Shown: positions 16,312 through 25,452, counted from the first letter of the stretch. The stretch is DNA of 39,380 nt from Dehalococcoidia bacterium (GCA_030611085.1 JAUWQI010000011.1:1-39380), one strand, 5' to 3'. Notes: generated from the sequence alone by a model not told the origin. Made by a program: numbers and translations.

Positions 16312-17307
16312 TTATTTTCCAAAATGCTCCAGAACAAGAGCTACTGCGCCTAACACACCAGAGTCATCTCCCAGCAGAGCTGGTTTGATTTCAACAGAGT
16401 TAAGCGGTGTTTTGAAAGCTCTTTCTTTAACCACATTTATTGCTGGCTCTAGCAGTAAGTCGCCCATCTTGGCCAAGCCTCCACCTATCAATATTAGTTC
16501 AGGATTAAAAATATTGACCAAGTTAGCCAAGCCTACCCCAAAATAATATCCCAGGTGAGAGATAAGCTCCTTAGCCAGTTTATCTCCTTGCCTGGCTGCC
16601 AGAGAAACAATCTTGGCGTCAATTCTGCTCACATCCCCATTTACAAATTCAATAATAGAGGTATAGGCACCCTGGTTAATTTGTTTCACTGCTTCTCTAG
16701 CTAAAGCTGTGCCCGAAGCTAGAGATTCCCAGCAGCCAATATTGCCACAGTTGCATCTCGGTCCATTAACATCTATAGTCATATGCCCAACTTCGCCAGC
16801 AGTGCCACAAGCTCCGGTATACAATTTGCCATCAGCAATGATACCTCCTCCGATGCCGGTGCTTACTGTGATATAGATGAGATTGGCAACCTTTTTTTCT
16901 ACTCCAAAGCACCATTCGCCCAAGGCAGCCAAATTGGCATCGTTGCCTAAATAGGCAGGGACGCCAAACCTTTGCTCAACGGCATCTCTTAATGGCACTT
17001 CATTCCAACCAGGAAGATTAGGAGAGAAGACAACTTTGCCATTATCACCGTCTATGATACCGGCAGCAGCAATACCTATGCCCAAAAGCTGAGATAGCTC
17101 AACTTTGTCCTGAGCTACGGTTTCTTCAATAGTCGTGAATATGCTACTTATTACGGCATCAGGTCCAGCTTGAGCCAGAGTAGGACTATATCCCCGACTA
17201 AGAATCTCTCCCTGGGCAGTAGCAACCACAGTGGCAATTTTGGTGCCACCGAGGTCCACCCCTAAGATAAGCTCTCGCTCTTTGCTCTTTGCCACCAGAA
17301 TCTGCAT
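16312..17307 (-). CDS. ROK-family sugar kinase (glucokinase-like)
   Basis: ROK (repressor/ORF/kinase) family protein without a helix-turn-helix, so a kinase, probably ATP-dependent glucokinase or N-acylhexosamine kinase. ATP-binding phosphate-1 motif: LGVDLGGTKIATVVA near residue 15. The sugar-binding segment is LGNDANLAALGEW, with EVGHMTIDVNG carrying a sugar-contact Glu and zinc-site His. The zinc-binding CNCGNIGCWE and the adenosine motif LILIGGGLAKMGDLL follow. The 331-aa length is normal. It could feed glycolysis or amino-sugar synthesis, but sequence alone does not tell the sugar. The AMP-binding ligase gene lies 62 bp upstream on the same strand. Confidence 0.88.
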   Translation of the reverse strand: MQILVAKSKERELILGVDLGGTKIATVVATAQGEILSRGYSPTLAQAGPDAVISSIFTTIEETVAQDKVELSQLLGIGIAAAGIIDGDNGKVVFSPNLPGWNEVPLRDAVEQRFGVPAYLGNDANLAALGEWCFGVEKKVANLIYITVSTGIGGGIIADGKLYTGACGTAGEVGHMTIDVNGPRCNCGNIGCWESLASGTALAREAVKQINQGAYTSIIEFVNGDVSRIDAKIVSLAARQGDKLAKELISHLGYYFGVGLANLVNIFNPELILIGGGLAKMGDLLLEPAINVVKERAFKTPLNSVEIKPALLGDDSGVLGAVALVLEHFGK

Positions 17308-17369
17308 TTTTGAATATTTGTTACTTTTAGTGATTTTTATTAATTGCCTTTTGCCAGCTCTTTCTCAGT

Positions 17370-18941
17370 TTACAATTCCCTGCCCCACCTCTCCTTTATC
17401 TCAGCCATTTTGGGAATGCCCTTAAGCCCCTTTGGCAGGTTGTCAACAAATACTATGGACTTCGGCACAGCATGAGAGGGAAGGCGTTCACGGCAAAATT
17501 TCATTATCTCCTCCGCTGTGGCTTTTTGCCCTTCTTTTAAAAGGACAACCGACTTAACAGCATTCCCCAGTTCTTCATGCGGCACTGGTATTGTTACACA
17601 CTCTGCGACCGCAGGACAGAGATCTATCACGGCATCTACCATAAAGGGTGGAACCATCTCTCCTGCAGTAACAATCGTGTCTTGTTTCCTCCCGTAAACA
17701 TAGATATAACCGTACTCGTCGGTAAAGCCTATATCCCCTGTGTGTAGCCATCCTTTCTCGTCTATAATCTCTTTTGTTTTCCCCGGGTCATTCCAGTATC
17801 CCTGGAACCTGGGACCTCCTGTGGTCATTATTTCGCCAACCTCATAAGCGTCAGTCTCTTCCCCTTCCTCATTTACTATCTTGAAATAGCTGGAGGGTGC
17901 TGGCCAACCTTGAGCTAATACACCTTTTGTTAAGTCCATGAATTCGTAATCCTGTGGCCTTGCCCAGGTCACAGGGGTATGCTCCACTGAACAGTAGCCA
18001 AAGACACACTTACAACCAAATATCTCCTCTATACGCTTATTATAATGCACAAGGGGGACTCCACCAGAACTCCATACCTTGCGTACCGTTCCTGGATTGT
18101 ATTTCTCTGCTCCTGGAAAGTTTATGATATCGGGTATCATAGGGGAAAAAAGCAAGACATAGTTCGGTTTATATCTCTGTATCTCCTCCAGCCTCGTCTT
18201 AGGGTCCTGGGCATTAGATATGTAAACAGTGCAACTATAAAAGAGATACGCGCTAACTGTAAATGATGTGGTTGTATTGTAAGGAGTCTCGGGGGTATAT
18301 TGGGTTATATCAGGTGCTATTTCGAGATTAATGGCGAACCCTATCCAGGAATGCCAAATGTTACTGTATGTCCACATTGCCTGCTTGGGAAACCCAGTAG
18401 TCCCTGAGCTTGCCAGGAGGAAAGCAAGGTCACCGGGTTTACTCTCTCTAACACCTAGCGGCTCTGTGAGTGGAAACTTGGATACCCACTCTTCATAGTT
18501 TTCCATATAATCCAGGCCTTGTCCAATAGAGATATACTTCTTCACGCTTTTAAGTTGTGCGTGAATGGAATTCACTATCTCAAAGCCGTTAAAGGTACTA
18601 ACAGGCGACGCTATTTTCCCCTTCACAAAGAGAACTTTTGCTCCAGTATTGTTTATCTGGAAGACGACCCCCTCAGCAGGCGGAATACTCATGGGATTTA
18701 TTTCTTGCCAAACTATCCCCGTTTTAAGACAAGCCCACTGTATTTCATAAAATGGAAAACAATTGTCGCTTAAAACCGCTATTATATCTCCCCGTTTTAG
18801 GCCAAGGCTAAGCAAGCCATTTGCTACCTTATTTATATGTTCATTGAATTCTTTCCAAGTTAAACCTTCATCTTGATAGACTAAGGCCAATTTATCTGGA
18901 TGCCTTTCAGCATGTTTCTTTGGAATTTCACCTAGTATCAT
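17370..18941 (-). CDS. AMP-forming acyl-CoA synthetase/ligase
   Basis: Adenylate-forming enzyme of 523 aa, of the class I acyl-CoA synthetase superfamily. The P-loop LLASSGTTGFPKQAM is slightly unusual (LLAS in place of MYTS, and PKQAM in place of PKGV). The YGxTE-position motif reads GYCSVEHTPVTW. WLHTGDIGFTDEYGYIYVYG and RKQDTIVTAGEMVPP form the hinge, and LPKGLKGIPKMAEI holds the C-terminal catalytic Lys. AGGAAAG lies upstream of the ATG. The variant motifs suggest a specialised carboxylic acid, not acetate. It is probably cotranscribed with the ROK kinase 62 bp downstream. Confidence 0.85.
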   Translation of the reverse strand: MILGEIPKKHAERHPDKLALVYQDEGLTWKEFNEHINKVANGLLSLGLKRGDIIAVLSDNCFPFYEIQWACLKTGIVWQEINPMSIPPAEGVVFQINNTGAKVLFVKGKIASPVSTFNGFEIVNSIHAQLKSVKKYISIGQGLDYMENYEEWVSKFPLTEPLGVRESKPGDLAFLLASSGTTGFPKQAMWTYSNIWHSWIGFAINLEIAPDITQYTPETPYNTTTSFTVSAYLFYSCTVYISNAQDPKTRLEEIQRYKPNYVLLFSPMIPDIINFPGAEKYNPGTVRKVWSSGGVPLVHYNKRIEEIFGCKCVFGYCSVEHTPVTWARPQDYEFMDLTKGVLAQGWPAPSSYFKIVNEEGEETDAYEVGEIMTTGGPRFQGYWNDPGKTKEIIDEKGWLHTGDIGFTDEYGYIYVYGRKQDTIVTAGEMVPPFMVDAVIDLCPAVAECVTIPVPHEELGNAVKSVVLLKEGQKATAEEIMKFCRERLPSHAVPKSIVFVDNLPKGLKGIPKMAEIKERWGREL

Positions 18942-19080
18942 TTCACTTTCCTATCTAAAATTTTGATTTTGGCAGAGTCGTACCGACCTTGCTACTGCTA
19001 ATTATTATAACTTAGATGCAGACTTGAGCATAGCAACATCTTGGGGTAAAATGTCAGATATCATGATAGGATTCGAGCAT

Positions 19081-20268
19081 ATGAAGAAAATCTCCCGCAC
19101 ATCTTCATCCAAGATAGTGCTTTTAGTAATCGATGGCGTGGGTGGCTTGCCTCACCCCGAGACCTGCAAGACGGAGCTGGAGTCAGCGAGAAAGCCCAAT
19201 CTAAATCACATAGCGAGGGAATCACTTTGCGGTCTAATCGACCCTGTAGGTTCAGGAATCACCCCGGGGAGTGCACCAGGGCATTTAGCCCTCTTTGGCT
19301 ATGACCCTATTAAGTATAATATTGGTCGCGGAGTTCTCGAAGCTCTAGGAATAGACCTAGAGTTAAAATCTAAAGATATTGCCGCCAGAGGAAACTTCTG
19401 TACCATTGACGACAAGGGAATTATTACGGATAGGAGAGCAGGGCGAATTTCCACGGAGGAGAATGCCGATTTATGCCGAGTATTAAGTGACATTGATATC
19501 AAAGGAGCCAAAATCCTAGTTAGGCCAGTAAAGGAGCATAGATTTGTGCTTATCCTTCAAGGTGACGGTTTATCACCTGAGTTAACAGATTCCGACCCTC
19601 AACAAGTGGGACTAGCTCCTAAGAAGATACAGGCACTATCGCCGCAAGCACGAGGAACAGCAGAAATTGTCAGCGAATTTGTATCGCAAGCAAGAAGCCG
19701 ACTGAAAAATGAACCGGCTGCTAATATGGTGATTATGCGCGGCTTTTCCCAGCTCCCTGATATTCCATCCTTGTCTGAAATCTATAAATTAAAGCCGGGG
19801 ACCATTGCCGTGTATCCTATGTATCGAGGCTTGGCCAAACTGGTTGGAATGCAGATACTGCCAGCAGGCGACAATATAACTGACCAGCTAAAAAGTTTGC
19901 GGCAGCATTACAGAGATTATGATTTCTTTTTTATCCATTTTAAGAACACCGATTCCAGAGGGGAGGATGGCGACTTCGAGGCTAAAGTTCGCGCTATCGA
20001 GGAACTTGATAATGCACTTCCCCCTTTGCTTAACCTGAATCCAGATGTCCTGATTGTTACTGGAGACCACTCCACGCCGGCGAATTTAGCCACGCATAGC
20101 TGGCATCCAGTTCCCTTCATGTTGAAGTCTAAATGGTGCTTCCCTGATAATGTTACTGAGTTCTCGGAGAGAGCTTGCCTTGCTGGTGGTATGGGTCGTT
20201 TTCCCGCTGTAGAAATCATGCCTCTAGCTATGGCTAACGCCTTAAAACTAGATAAGTTTGGCGCCTAG
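19081..20268 (+). CDS. apgM: 2,3-bisphosphoglycerate-independent phosphoglycerate mutase, archaeal type
   Basis: Interconverts 3- and 2-phosphoglycerate in glycolysis and gluconeogenesis; alkaline-phosphatase-like fold with two metals and a phospho-Ser. Seen: KIVLLVIDGVGGLPHPE at the N-terminus (metal Asp), GITPGSAPGHLALFGYDP containing the catalytic Ser, YNIGRGVLEALG, FFFIHFKNTDSRGEDGD and LIVTGDHSTPANLATHSWHP (metal Asp and His). These fit the archaeal-type ApgM and not bacterial GpmI. The frame is open from a TTG at 19024, with ATGs at 19051, 19063 and 19081. Met at 19081 lies nearest the first conserved strand and is preferred, though GGGG before 19051 makes that start possible. Confidence 0.9.
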   Translation: MKKISRTSSSKIVLLVIDGVGGLPHPETCKTELESARKPNLNHIARESLCGLIDPVGSGITPGSAPGHLALFGYDPIKYNIGRGVLEALGIDLELKSKDIAARGNFCTIDDKGIITDRRAGRISTEENADLCRVLSDIDIKGAKILVRPVKEHRFVLILQGDGLSPELTDSDPQQVGLAPKKIQALSPQARGTAEIVSEFVSQARSRLKNEPAANMVIMRGFSQLPDIPSLSEIYKLKPGTIAVYPMYRGLAKLVGMQILPAGDNITDQLKSLRQHYRDYDFFFIHFKNTDSRGEDGDFEAKVRAIEELDNALPPLLNLNPDVLIVTGDHSTPANLATHSWHPVPFMLKSKWCFPDNVTEFSERACLAGGMGRFPAVEIMPLAMANALKLDKFGA

Positions 20269-20316
20269 CAAAGCTAAATAAAAGATTAAAATGCAAAAAG
20301 CAAAGGTCAAAATCTT

Positions 20317-22449
20317 TTAAGTTTTGATTTCGGGTAGGTCTTCTTGCTCTAATGCTTCCATAAGGCGGGCAGCTCTGGGGTAGCCAATGCGCAGGCGGCG
20401 CTGCAAGAAAGAGGTGGATATATGCTTATGCTCTTGTAATAGGTGCTTTGCTTCCTCCAGAAGAGGGTCTGGAGGAGGAGCTATCCTTTGACTTAAAGCT
20501 ACCGCGGCTATTTCATCGAAATTGATAGGGCTTACTTCTGTCTGCCTCTGATTCCCCCAGAAGTATACCAGCCTCTGAATCTCAGCATCGGAAACAAAGC
20601 TTCCCTGAAGGCGTTTAGGCTTACTCGCTTCGCTAGACATGTAAAGCATGTCGCCTCGTCCCAGCAATTTCTCGGCACCCGCCGCATCAAGGATAGTTCT
20701 AGAATCCACTTGAGAGGTGACTGCGAAGCTAATGCGGGTAGGAAAGTTAGCTTTAATAAGCCCTGTAACCACATCTACTGAAGGACGTTGAGTAGCCACA
20801 ATGAGATGAATGCCTGTGGCGCGCGCTAATTGAGCTAATCGGCAAAGTGCATGCTCTACCTCATCAAAGGCGGCCATCATTAAATCGGCCAGCTCATCGA
20901 TAACCAGCACCAGATATGGCAGCACTTCTCCAGGTGAACGGTCTTTATTATAACCCTCAATATTGCGCGCTCCGGCCTGAGCAAACTTGCGATAGCGATT
21001 ATCCATTTCCTGGTTAAGCCATCGTAGCGCCTTTATAGCCTTATCGGTATCCACAATCACAGGGGCAGCCAAATGAGGCATTCCGCCAAAACTCACCAGC
21101 TCTACCCTTTTGGGGTCAATCAAGATAAATCGAATATCATCAGGGCTGTTATGTAACAGCAAGCAGCAAATAATAGAATCAAGGCAAATAGTTTTGCCGC
21201 TCCCGGTAGCCCCAGCGATAAGCAAATGTGGCATCTTGGCCAGGTCAGCCGCCGCTGCCTCACCACCAGCACCCTTGCCTAAAGCTACAGCCAGCTTGGA
21301 CCTGGCTTTGGCCTTCTGAAAAGTAGCGGTCTCTACCGCAGCACGAAGGGCAACTGAGCCAAACACCGTGTTAGGAACCTCGATGCCTACTACTTGTTTC
21401 CCCGGCACGGGAGCTTCAATTCTAATGCTAGGGGCAGCTAAGGCTAAGGCTAAATCGCTGGCCAGGGCACTAATACGGTCTACCCTGACTCTAGTCTTGG
21501 ATACCTCCTCCATCCGTGATTGGCCCTTTTCCCTTATTTCCTTATATTTGCGGTCCCAGCCAGGCTCAACACCGAATTGTGTTACAGCAGGCCCCGTGTT
21601 TATTTGCACAACTTTAGCCTCCACACCATAGCTAGCTAGAGCATCCTCAATAAGTTGGGCTCGTTGCTCAATATCATCCTTATCTAATTTCACTTCGCTC
21701 GGTTTATCCAGGATATCGATAGGTGGAAGCTGCCAGCCACTAGGAGTGAGGATTGGCTGGCGTTGAGATTGCCATACTTCAGGCGCAATGATAGGGGAAG
21801 GAAGGGACATTTCAGGTTGCGTTTCTACCTCAACAGTGCTGGAGCTTGCTTTCGAAGGAGCAACCTCAGCGGGGGTAGCTTGACGAATTACAGCTTTAGG
21901 CCGGGGTTGAGAAATCTTATGAATTTGCCTCGCTACGCTTGCAACGACAACCCTGAGAGCATGCCAGACCTTGTGCGGGATAATAAAAACGATACCTAAG
22001 AAGGCAAGTCCAGCTACTCGAAGCCCCCCTATAATATCGGGGACACCTATTATGCTTTGACCAAAGCTACCCCCAAGGCTAGCCTGGCTTAGAATGCCCT
22101 TGCCAGGGATGAAAAATGAAAGTAACCCCCATATGGCTAAGGCCGAAATAATCCCGCCAACAAACCAATTCCACCTCTTCACTGAAGCAGAGAAATGCCC
22201 TCGCCATATCACCCAAATTACCACACCTAAGGCGATAGCTATTATTGCTAACCCACAGCCAAATAGTGTGAGCATGCCTTCCCATATCACTTCACCCCAT
22301 AAATACAGCAAGCTTACTATTACGACAATTAATATAAGCCTTCGTATCACGGGAGAGGCGATAAAAGCAAAAAAACGCTTCCACCATGGTCGGCTTTCTT
22401 TCTTCTTCCGCTTTGACCTAGATGTAGCTCGTCGTTTTGCCTTAGCCAT
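20317..22449 (-). CDS. ftsK: DNA translocase FtsK/SpoIIIE
   Basis: Septum-bound DNA pump for chromosome segregation. The N-terminal basic patch (AKAKRRATSRSKRKKK) precedes about four membrane segments within the first 180 residues, then a Pro/Ser-rich linker. The motor domain has Walker A LLIAGATGSGKT, Walker B YLVLVIDELADLM, and LIVATQRPSVDVVTG. The C-terminal winged-helix gamma domain (SFLQRRLRIGYPRAARLMEALE) reads DNA polarity sequences. The frame extends to 22563, overlapping the rnj gene; ATG 22449 gives a typical start and 710 aa. FtsK normally activates XerC/D recombination, and a Xer-type gene is at 7.2 kb. Confidence 0.93.
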   Translation of the reverse strand: MAKAKRRATSRSKRKKKESRPWWKRFFAFIASPVIRRLILIVVIVSLLYLWGEVIWEGMLTLFGCGLAIIAIALGVVIWVIWRGHFSASVKRWNWFVGGIISALAIWGLLSFFIPGKGILSQASLGGSFGQSIIGVPDIIGGLRVAGLAFLGIVFIIPHKVWHALRVVVASVARQIHKISQPRPKAVIRQATPAEVAPSKASSSTVEVETQPEMSLPSPIIAPEVWQSQRQPILTPSGWQLPPIDILDKPSEVKLDKDDIEQRAQLIEDALASYGVEAKVVQINTGPAVTQFGVEPGWDRKYKEIREKGQSRMEEVSKTRVRVDRISALASDLALALAAPSIRIEAPVPGKQVVGIEVPNTVFGSVALRAAVETATFQKAKARSKLAVALGKGAGGEAAAADLAKMPHLLIAGATGSGKTICLDSIICCLLLHNSPDDIRFILIDPKRVELVSFGGMPHLAAPVIVDTDKAIKALRWLNQEMDNRYRKFAQAGARNIEGYNKDRSPGEVLPYLVLVIDELADLMMAAFDEVEHALCRLAQLARATGIHLIVATQRPSVDVVTGLIKANFPTRISFAVTSQVDSRTILDAAGAEKLLGRGDMLYMSSEASKPKRLQGSFVSDAEIQRLVYFWGNQRQTEVSPINFDEIAAVALSQRIAPPPDPLLEEAKHLLQEHKHISTSFLQRRLRIGYPRAARLMEALEQEDLPEIKT

Positions 22450-22510
22450 CACTAGTAAATTCCAATATCTAAATTCTAAATAAAATTGACTTTCCCTTCG
22501 AATTCCGTAC

Positions 22511-24178
22511 TTAGTATTTCTCGATAACTGAGATAATAATGGGACGGCGGTGAGTCTGTTCATAGAGGAATCTGCCCAGTGAATCTTTCACCACTGCATC
22601 AAGCTTGCTTCGCTTCATGCTCGTAGCTAACAATCTATCGTGATTTAAGGTAGCTGCCACCACATCCTGGCTTTTCTCAATTAGCACCTGATTGTTCCCT
22701 GCATCGACAAAGCCTCGCGTTATAATACGCGGCTGCCCCATTATTTTGCCCCCTTTAACGTTAATAGTAGCGGTTACTACCACAACTCCATCTTGAGAAA
22801 GCGACTTGCGGTCATAGAGGACAGCACTATTCAGTTCACCTGTTACCGAGCCGTTCACATAGACATCGCCTACGGGAGTTTTACCAACCACTTTCCCTGA
22901 ATCCTGCCCCAACTCAAGTATATCTCCATCCTCAAGGACAAAAATATTATCCTTTGCTATACCCATGCTTCGGGCTAATCCAGCATGCAAGCTTAAATGA
23001 CGATACTCGCCGTGAATGGGCACGAAGAACTTGGGTTTAACCAAATTAAGTAGAAGCTTCAACTCCTCCTGGCTGCCGTGCCCATGAACATGAATTTGAG
23101 CTAGCTTGCCATAAATTACATTAGCACCCTGATGGAAGAGGCTATCTATAGTGTTGTTAACTAGTGCCTCATTGCCAGGAATGGGAGTTGCTGACAGCAC
23201 CACTGTATCATCAGGGACTATCTGAACTTGACTATGAGGGTCTCTATTAGCCATACGCACTAAGGCAGAGGTGGGTTCACCCTGGCTTCCTGTAGCTAAT
23301 ACAACAACCTGATTGTGAGGCAAAGCTTTAAATTCATCAAAATGGCAAAGGATGCCAGAGGGAGCAGTGAGATAGCCCGTTTTTAGCGCCATTTTCACTA
23401 TCTCTCTCATACTTCGTCCCACGATAAATACACGGCGACCATGCTTGGCGGCGACCTCAAGCACTTGCTGGATGCGAGATATCAGGGAGGCGAATGTAGC
23501 TATGATTACTCTTCCTTTTGCCTCGGCTATAATATGATCTAAAGTATCGCTGACTACTCTCTCAGAAGGAGTATATCCAGGAAGCTCAGCATAGGTGGAA
23601 TCAGCAAGAAGAAGTAAAACTCCCTTTGTTCCTAGATAGGCTAATCGGTTGAGGTCGGTAGTCTCGCCAATCACTGGGGTATAATCGAGCTTAAAATCAC
23701 CGCTATGAACTACAACGCCAGCCGGAGTATGAATGACTAGCCCCACAGAGCCAGGAATGCTGTGACAAACAGAGAAAAACTCTACTTTAAAATTACCTAG
23801 CGTAATCCTGTGCCCTGGTCCAATTACATTCAGGTTGGTTTTAGTTTTTACTCCACGTTGCTTAAGTTCCACAGAAATCAACTCTTGAGTGAACTTGGTG
23901 GCATAAACGGGAAGAGGAAGGCGAGGTAAGATATAAGGCAGAGCCCCAATGTGGTCTTCATGTCCATGAGTAATGACTATCCCTCTTAAATTTTGCTGCC
24001 TCCCTAGAAGATAGTTAATATCTGGGATAACTAAGTCAACTCCCAGCATCTCCTCGCTGGGAAACATAAGCCCGGCATCAATGATAATAATGTCATTACC
24101 ATATTCCAGGGACATCATGTTCTTACCGATTTCGCCCAGTCCACCCAAGGGGACGATTCTTAATTTATTTACTGACAT
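22511..24178 (-). CDS. rnj: Ribonuclease J
   Basis: Metallo-beta-lactamase/beta-CASP ribonuclease with 5' exonuclease and endonuclease activity in mRNA decay and rRNA processing. Opening GGLGEIGKNMMSLEYGNDI and the zinc motif HGHEDH (His71, His73, Asp75, His76) are followed by VVHSGDFKLDYTPV, the beta-CASP domain (VIIATFASLISRIQQV, GSQGEPTSALVRMA), and VHGHGSQEEL and FVPIHGEYRHL near the end. The 555-aa length is normal. It sits 10 bp after the uracil-DNA glycosylase gene and is followed by ftsK after about 60 bp, so UDG, rnj and ftsK probably form one operon. Confidence 0.95.
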   Translation of the reverse strand: MSVNKLRIVPLGGLGEIGKNMMSLEYGNDIIIIDAGLMFPSEEMLGVDLVIPDINYLLGRQQNLRGIVITHGHEDHIGALPYILPRLPLPVYATKFTQELISVELKQRGVKTKTNLNVIGPGHRITLGNFKVEFFSVCHSIPGSVGLVIHTPAGVVVHSGDFKLDYTPVIGETTDLNRLAYLGTKGVLLLLADSTYAELPGYTPSERVVSDTLDHIIAEAKGRVIIATFASLISRIQQVLEVAAKHGRRVFIVGRSMREIVKMALKTGYLTAPSGILCHFDEFKALPHNQVVVLATGSQGEPTSALVRMANRDPHSQVQIVPDDTVVLSATPIPGNEALVNNTIDSLFHQGANVIYGKLAQIHVHGHGSQEELKLLLNLVKPKFFVPIHGEYRHLSLHAGLARSMGIAKDNIFVLEDGDILELGQDSGKVVGKTPVGDVYVNGSVTGELNSAVLYDRKSLSQDGVVVVTATINVKGGKIMGQPRIITRGFVDAGNNQVLIEKSQDVVAATLNHDRLLATSMKRSKLDAVVKDSLGRFLYEQTHRRPIIISVIEKY

Positions 24179-24188
24179 GGTTTTACCC

Positions 24189-24785
24189 TTAAAATAAACT
24201 CAATTGTTGAGCTTCAACTGCAGCCTCGGCTACTTCTTCACCTTGAGCTAGAATCTGTGGAATCTTGAGCATATCAGCCTCGATGACTTGACGCAGACTG
24301 CCCTGGTGCAAAGCCGCTGCAGGATGGTACATGGGGTAATAGATGACATTGTCCAGTTTTCGTGCCTTTCCATGAATCTTGCCTATGCTTTCATTGGGGA
24401 AATATCTCGCCAGAGAATAACGCCCTAAAGTAATAATCATTCTGGGATGGATTATCTCTATTTGGCGGTCAAGCCATTTGCGGCAAGCCTGTATCTCCGC
24501 TGGCAAAGGGTCACGATTCTGCGGAGGGCGGCATTTGATTACATTGGCAATATAAACTTCCCTCCGGCTTAAACCGATGGAAGCTAACAATTGGTCCAAA
24601 AACGCTCCCGCCGGCCCCACAAAAGGACGCCCTTGCTGGTCCTCATTCCACCCCGGCGCCTCACCAATGAAAAGTAGAGCAGCCTCCTCAGGTCCCTCAC
24701 CAGGCACAACTTTGGTGCGGTGCTTAGCTAGCCCACAATCCTGGCAATTTGCAATCTCTTGGTAAAGCTCAGCCAAAGCTGACAT
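24189..24785 (-). CDS. Family 4 uracil-DNA glycosylase (Fe-S)
   Basis: Removes uracil from DNA to start base-excision repair. The four cluster ligands are visible: Cys14 and Cys17 (CQDC), Cys85 (IKCRPPQNRD) and Cys101 (EIQAC). The catalytic motif is GEAPGWNEDQQGRPFVGPAG near residue 41, and MYHPAAALHQGSLR holds the conserved His near the end. At 198 aa the length is normal. The ATG lies only two bases after the predicted transcription start, so the mRNA should be leaderless. A 28-bp palindrome overlaps the -35 region. It heads the probable UDG-rnj-ftsK operon. Confidence 0.93.
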   Translation of the reverse strand: MSALAELYQEIANCQDCGLAKHRTKVVPGEGPEEAALLFIGEAPGWNEDQQGRPFVGPAGAFLDQLLASIGLSRREVYIANVIKCRPPQNRDPLPAEIQACRKWLDRQIEIIHPRMIITLGRYSLARYFPNESIGKIHGKARKLDNVIYYPMYHPAAALHQGSLRQVIEADMLKIPQILAQGEEVAEAAVEAQQLSLF

Positions 24786-24793
24786 CTAATTTG

Positions 24794-24822
24794 ATAGTAG
24801 CATACCTACCTTTATCGGTCAA
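24794..24822 (-). promoter_or_regulatory. Promoter of the uracil-DNA glycosylase operon, leaderless geometry
   Basis: Minus strand: TTGACC (24817-24822), 17-bp spacer, TACTAT (24794-24799). The predicted +1 is about 24787 and the ATG begins at 24785. Confidence 0.65.
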
Positions 24823-24832
24823 CAAAGGTAGG
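24805..24832. promoter_or_regulatory. Palindrome over the glycosylase promoter (candidate operator)
   Basis: CCTACCTTT, 10-bp centre, AAAGGTAGG: a perfect 9-bp inverted repeat that contains the -35 box in its centre. A related half site, CCTACCAAAG, lies inside the divergent promoter at about 24907. It is placed where a repressor would block transcription. Confidence 0.5.
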
Positions 24833-24893
24833 CCTTCAGCTTGTATCATCTCCTAACTATTTCGATGCAATTTAACAAAGAGCCGCCTTTGTG

Positions 24894-24922
24894 TTGACAC
24901 CCTATACCTACCAAAGTATAAT
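24894..24922 (+). promoter_or_regulatory. Consensus sigma70 promoter with the start codon at +1/+2
   Basis: Perfect TTGACA (24894-24899), 17-bp spacer, perfect TATAAT (24917-24922). The +1 is predicted at 24929-24930, where the ATG begins. Confidence 0.8.
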
Positions 24923-24929
24923 TTCTACC

Positions 24930-25205
24930 ATGCGGGTAAAGCTGAATAATAGTCAATTGAGCGGATTATCCCAACACCTCCCTTTTGAGGTAGTATTAGA
25001 GGAGCCGAGAGATGTTAAAGGCCTTCTAGAGATATTAGGGCATAACATGCCCTGGGATGAAATGGGGCTCAATAAATTCGGTGACCCACTTAAGAAGCCA
25101 AACAGAGTAACTTTTTCTGTTGAAGCGGTTAATGGTGGGTTTGTCTGCGATATTCATCCTGCTTTTGCTTGTTATATTTCCAATCTTCTGACAGAGAAGA
25201 AATGA
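24930..25205 (+). CDS. Hypothetical protein, leaderless
   Basis: A 91-aa soluble protein (MRVKLNNSQLSGLSQHLPFE ... NLLTEKK) of no family I recognise. It has a well-ordered mixture of predicted helix and strand. The frame continues upstream to a GTG at 24891, but that would put the perfect promoter inside the gene; ATG 24930 coincides with the predicted transcription start and is chosen. The consensus promoter implies strong constitutive transcription. It is divergent from the uracil-DNA glycosylase gene across a shared intergenic region holding a palindrome. Confidence 0.6.
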   Translation: MRVKLNNSQLSGLSQHLPFEVVLEEPRDVKGLLEILGHNMPWDEMGLNKFGDPLKKPNRVTFSVEAVNGGFVCDIHPAFACYISNLLTEKK

Positions 25206-25376
25206 AGAGTTCATTTCATAGTGTGCCACAAAGATAGCTGGACTATGCCATTGCAAGAAACATAGCGATGAGGCATTCAAGGCAGGATAGCATAAGCTAC
25301 TTTGCTTGCAATAATAGAACAACATGAGGGACAGAGTAATTAAACAAAGTCTTGAGCAATAAATCTACTAAGTTGC

Positions 25377-25452
25377 GGGCCGTTAGCTCAGTTGGTAGAG
25401 CACCTGACTTTTAATCAGGTTGTGGTGGGTTCGAGCCCCACACGGCCTACCA
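25377..25452 (+). tRNA. tRNA-Lys (TTT)
   Basis: Acceptor GGGCCGT pairs with ACGGCCT, D-arm TAGCTCAGTTGGTAGAGCA, anticodon stem CCTGA/TCAGG around loop CTTTTAA (anticodon TTT), and T-arm GTGGGTTCGAGCCCCAC. Discriminator A, and CCA is encoded at 25450-25452, unlike the tRNA-Glu of this window. Confidence 0.95.

Noticed and set aside
22450-22563. Longer FtsK N-terminus
   Set aside because: It would overlap the end of rnj, and the added residues are not FtsK-like. The basic AKAKRRATSRSK start at 22449 is typical.
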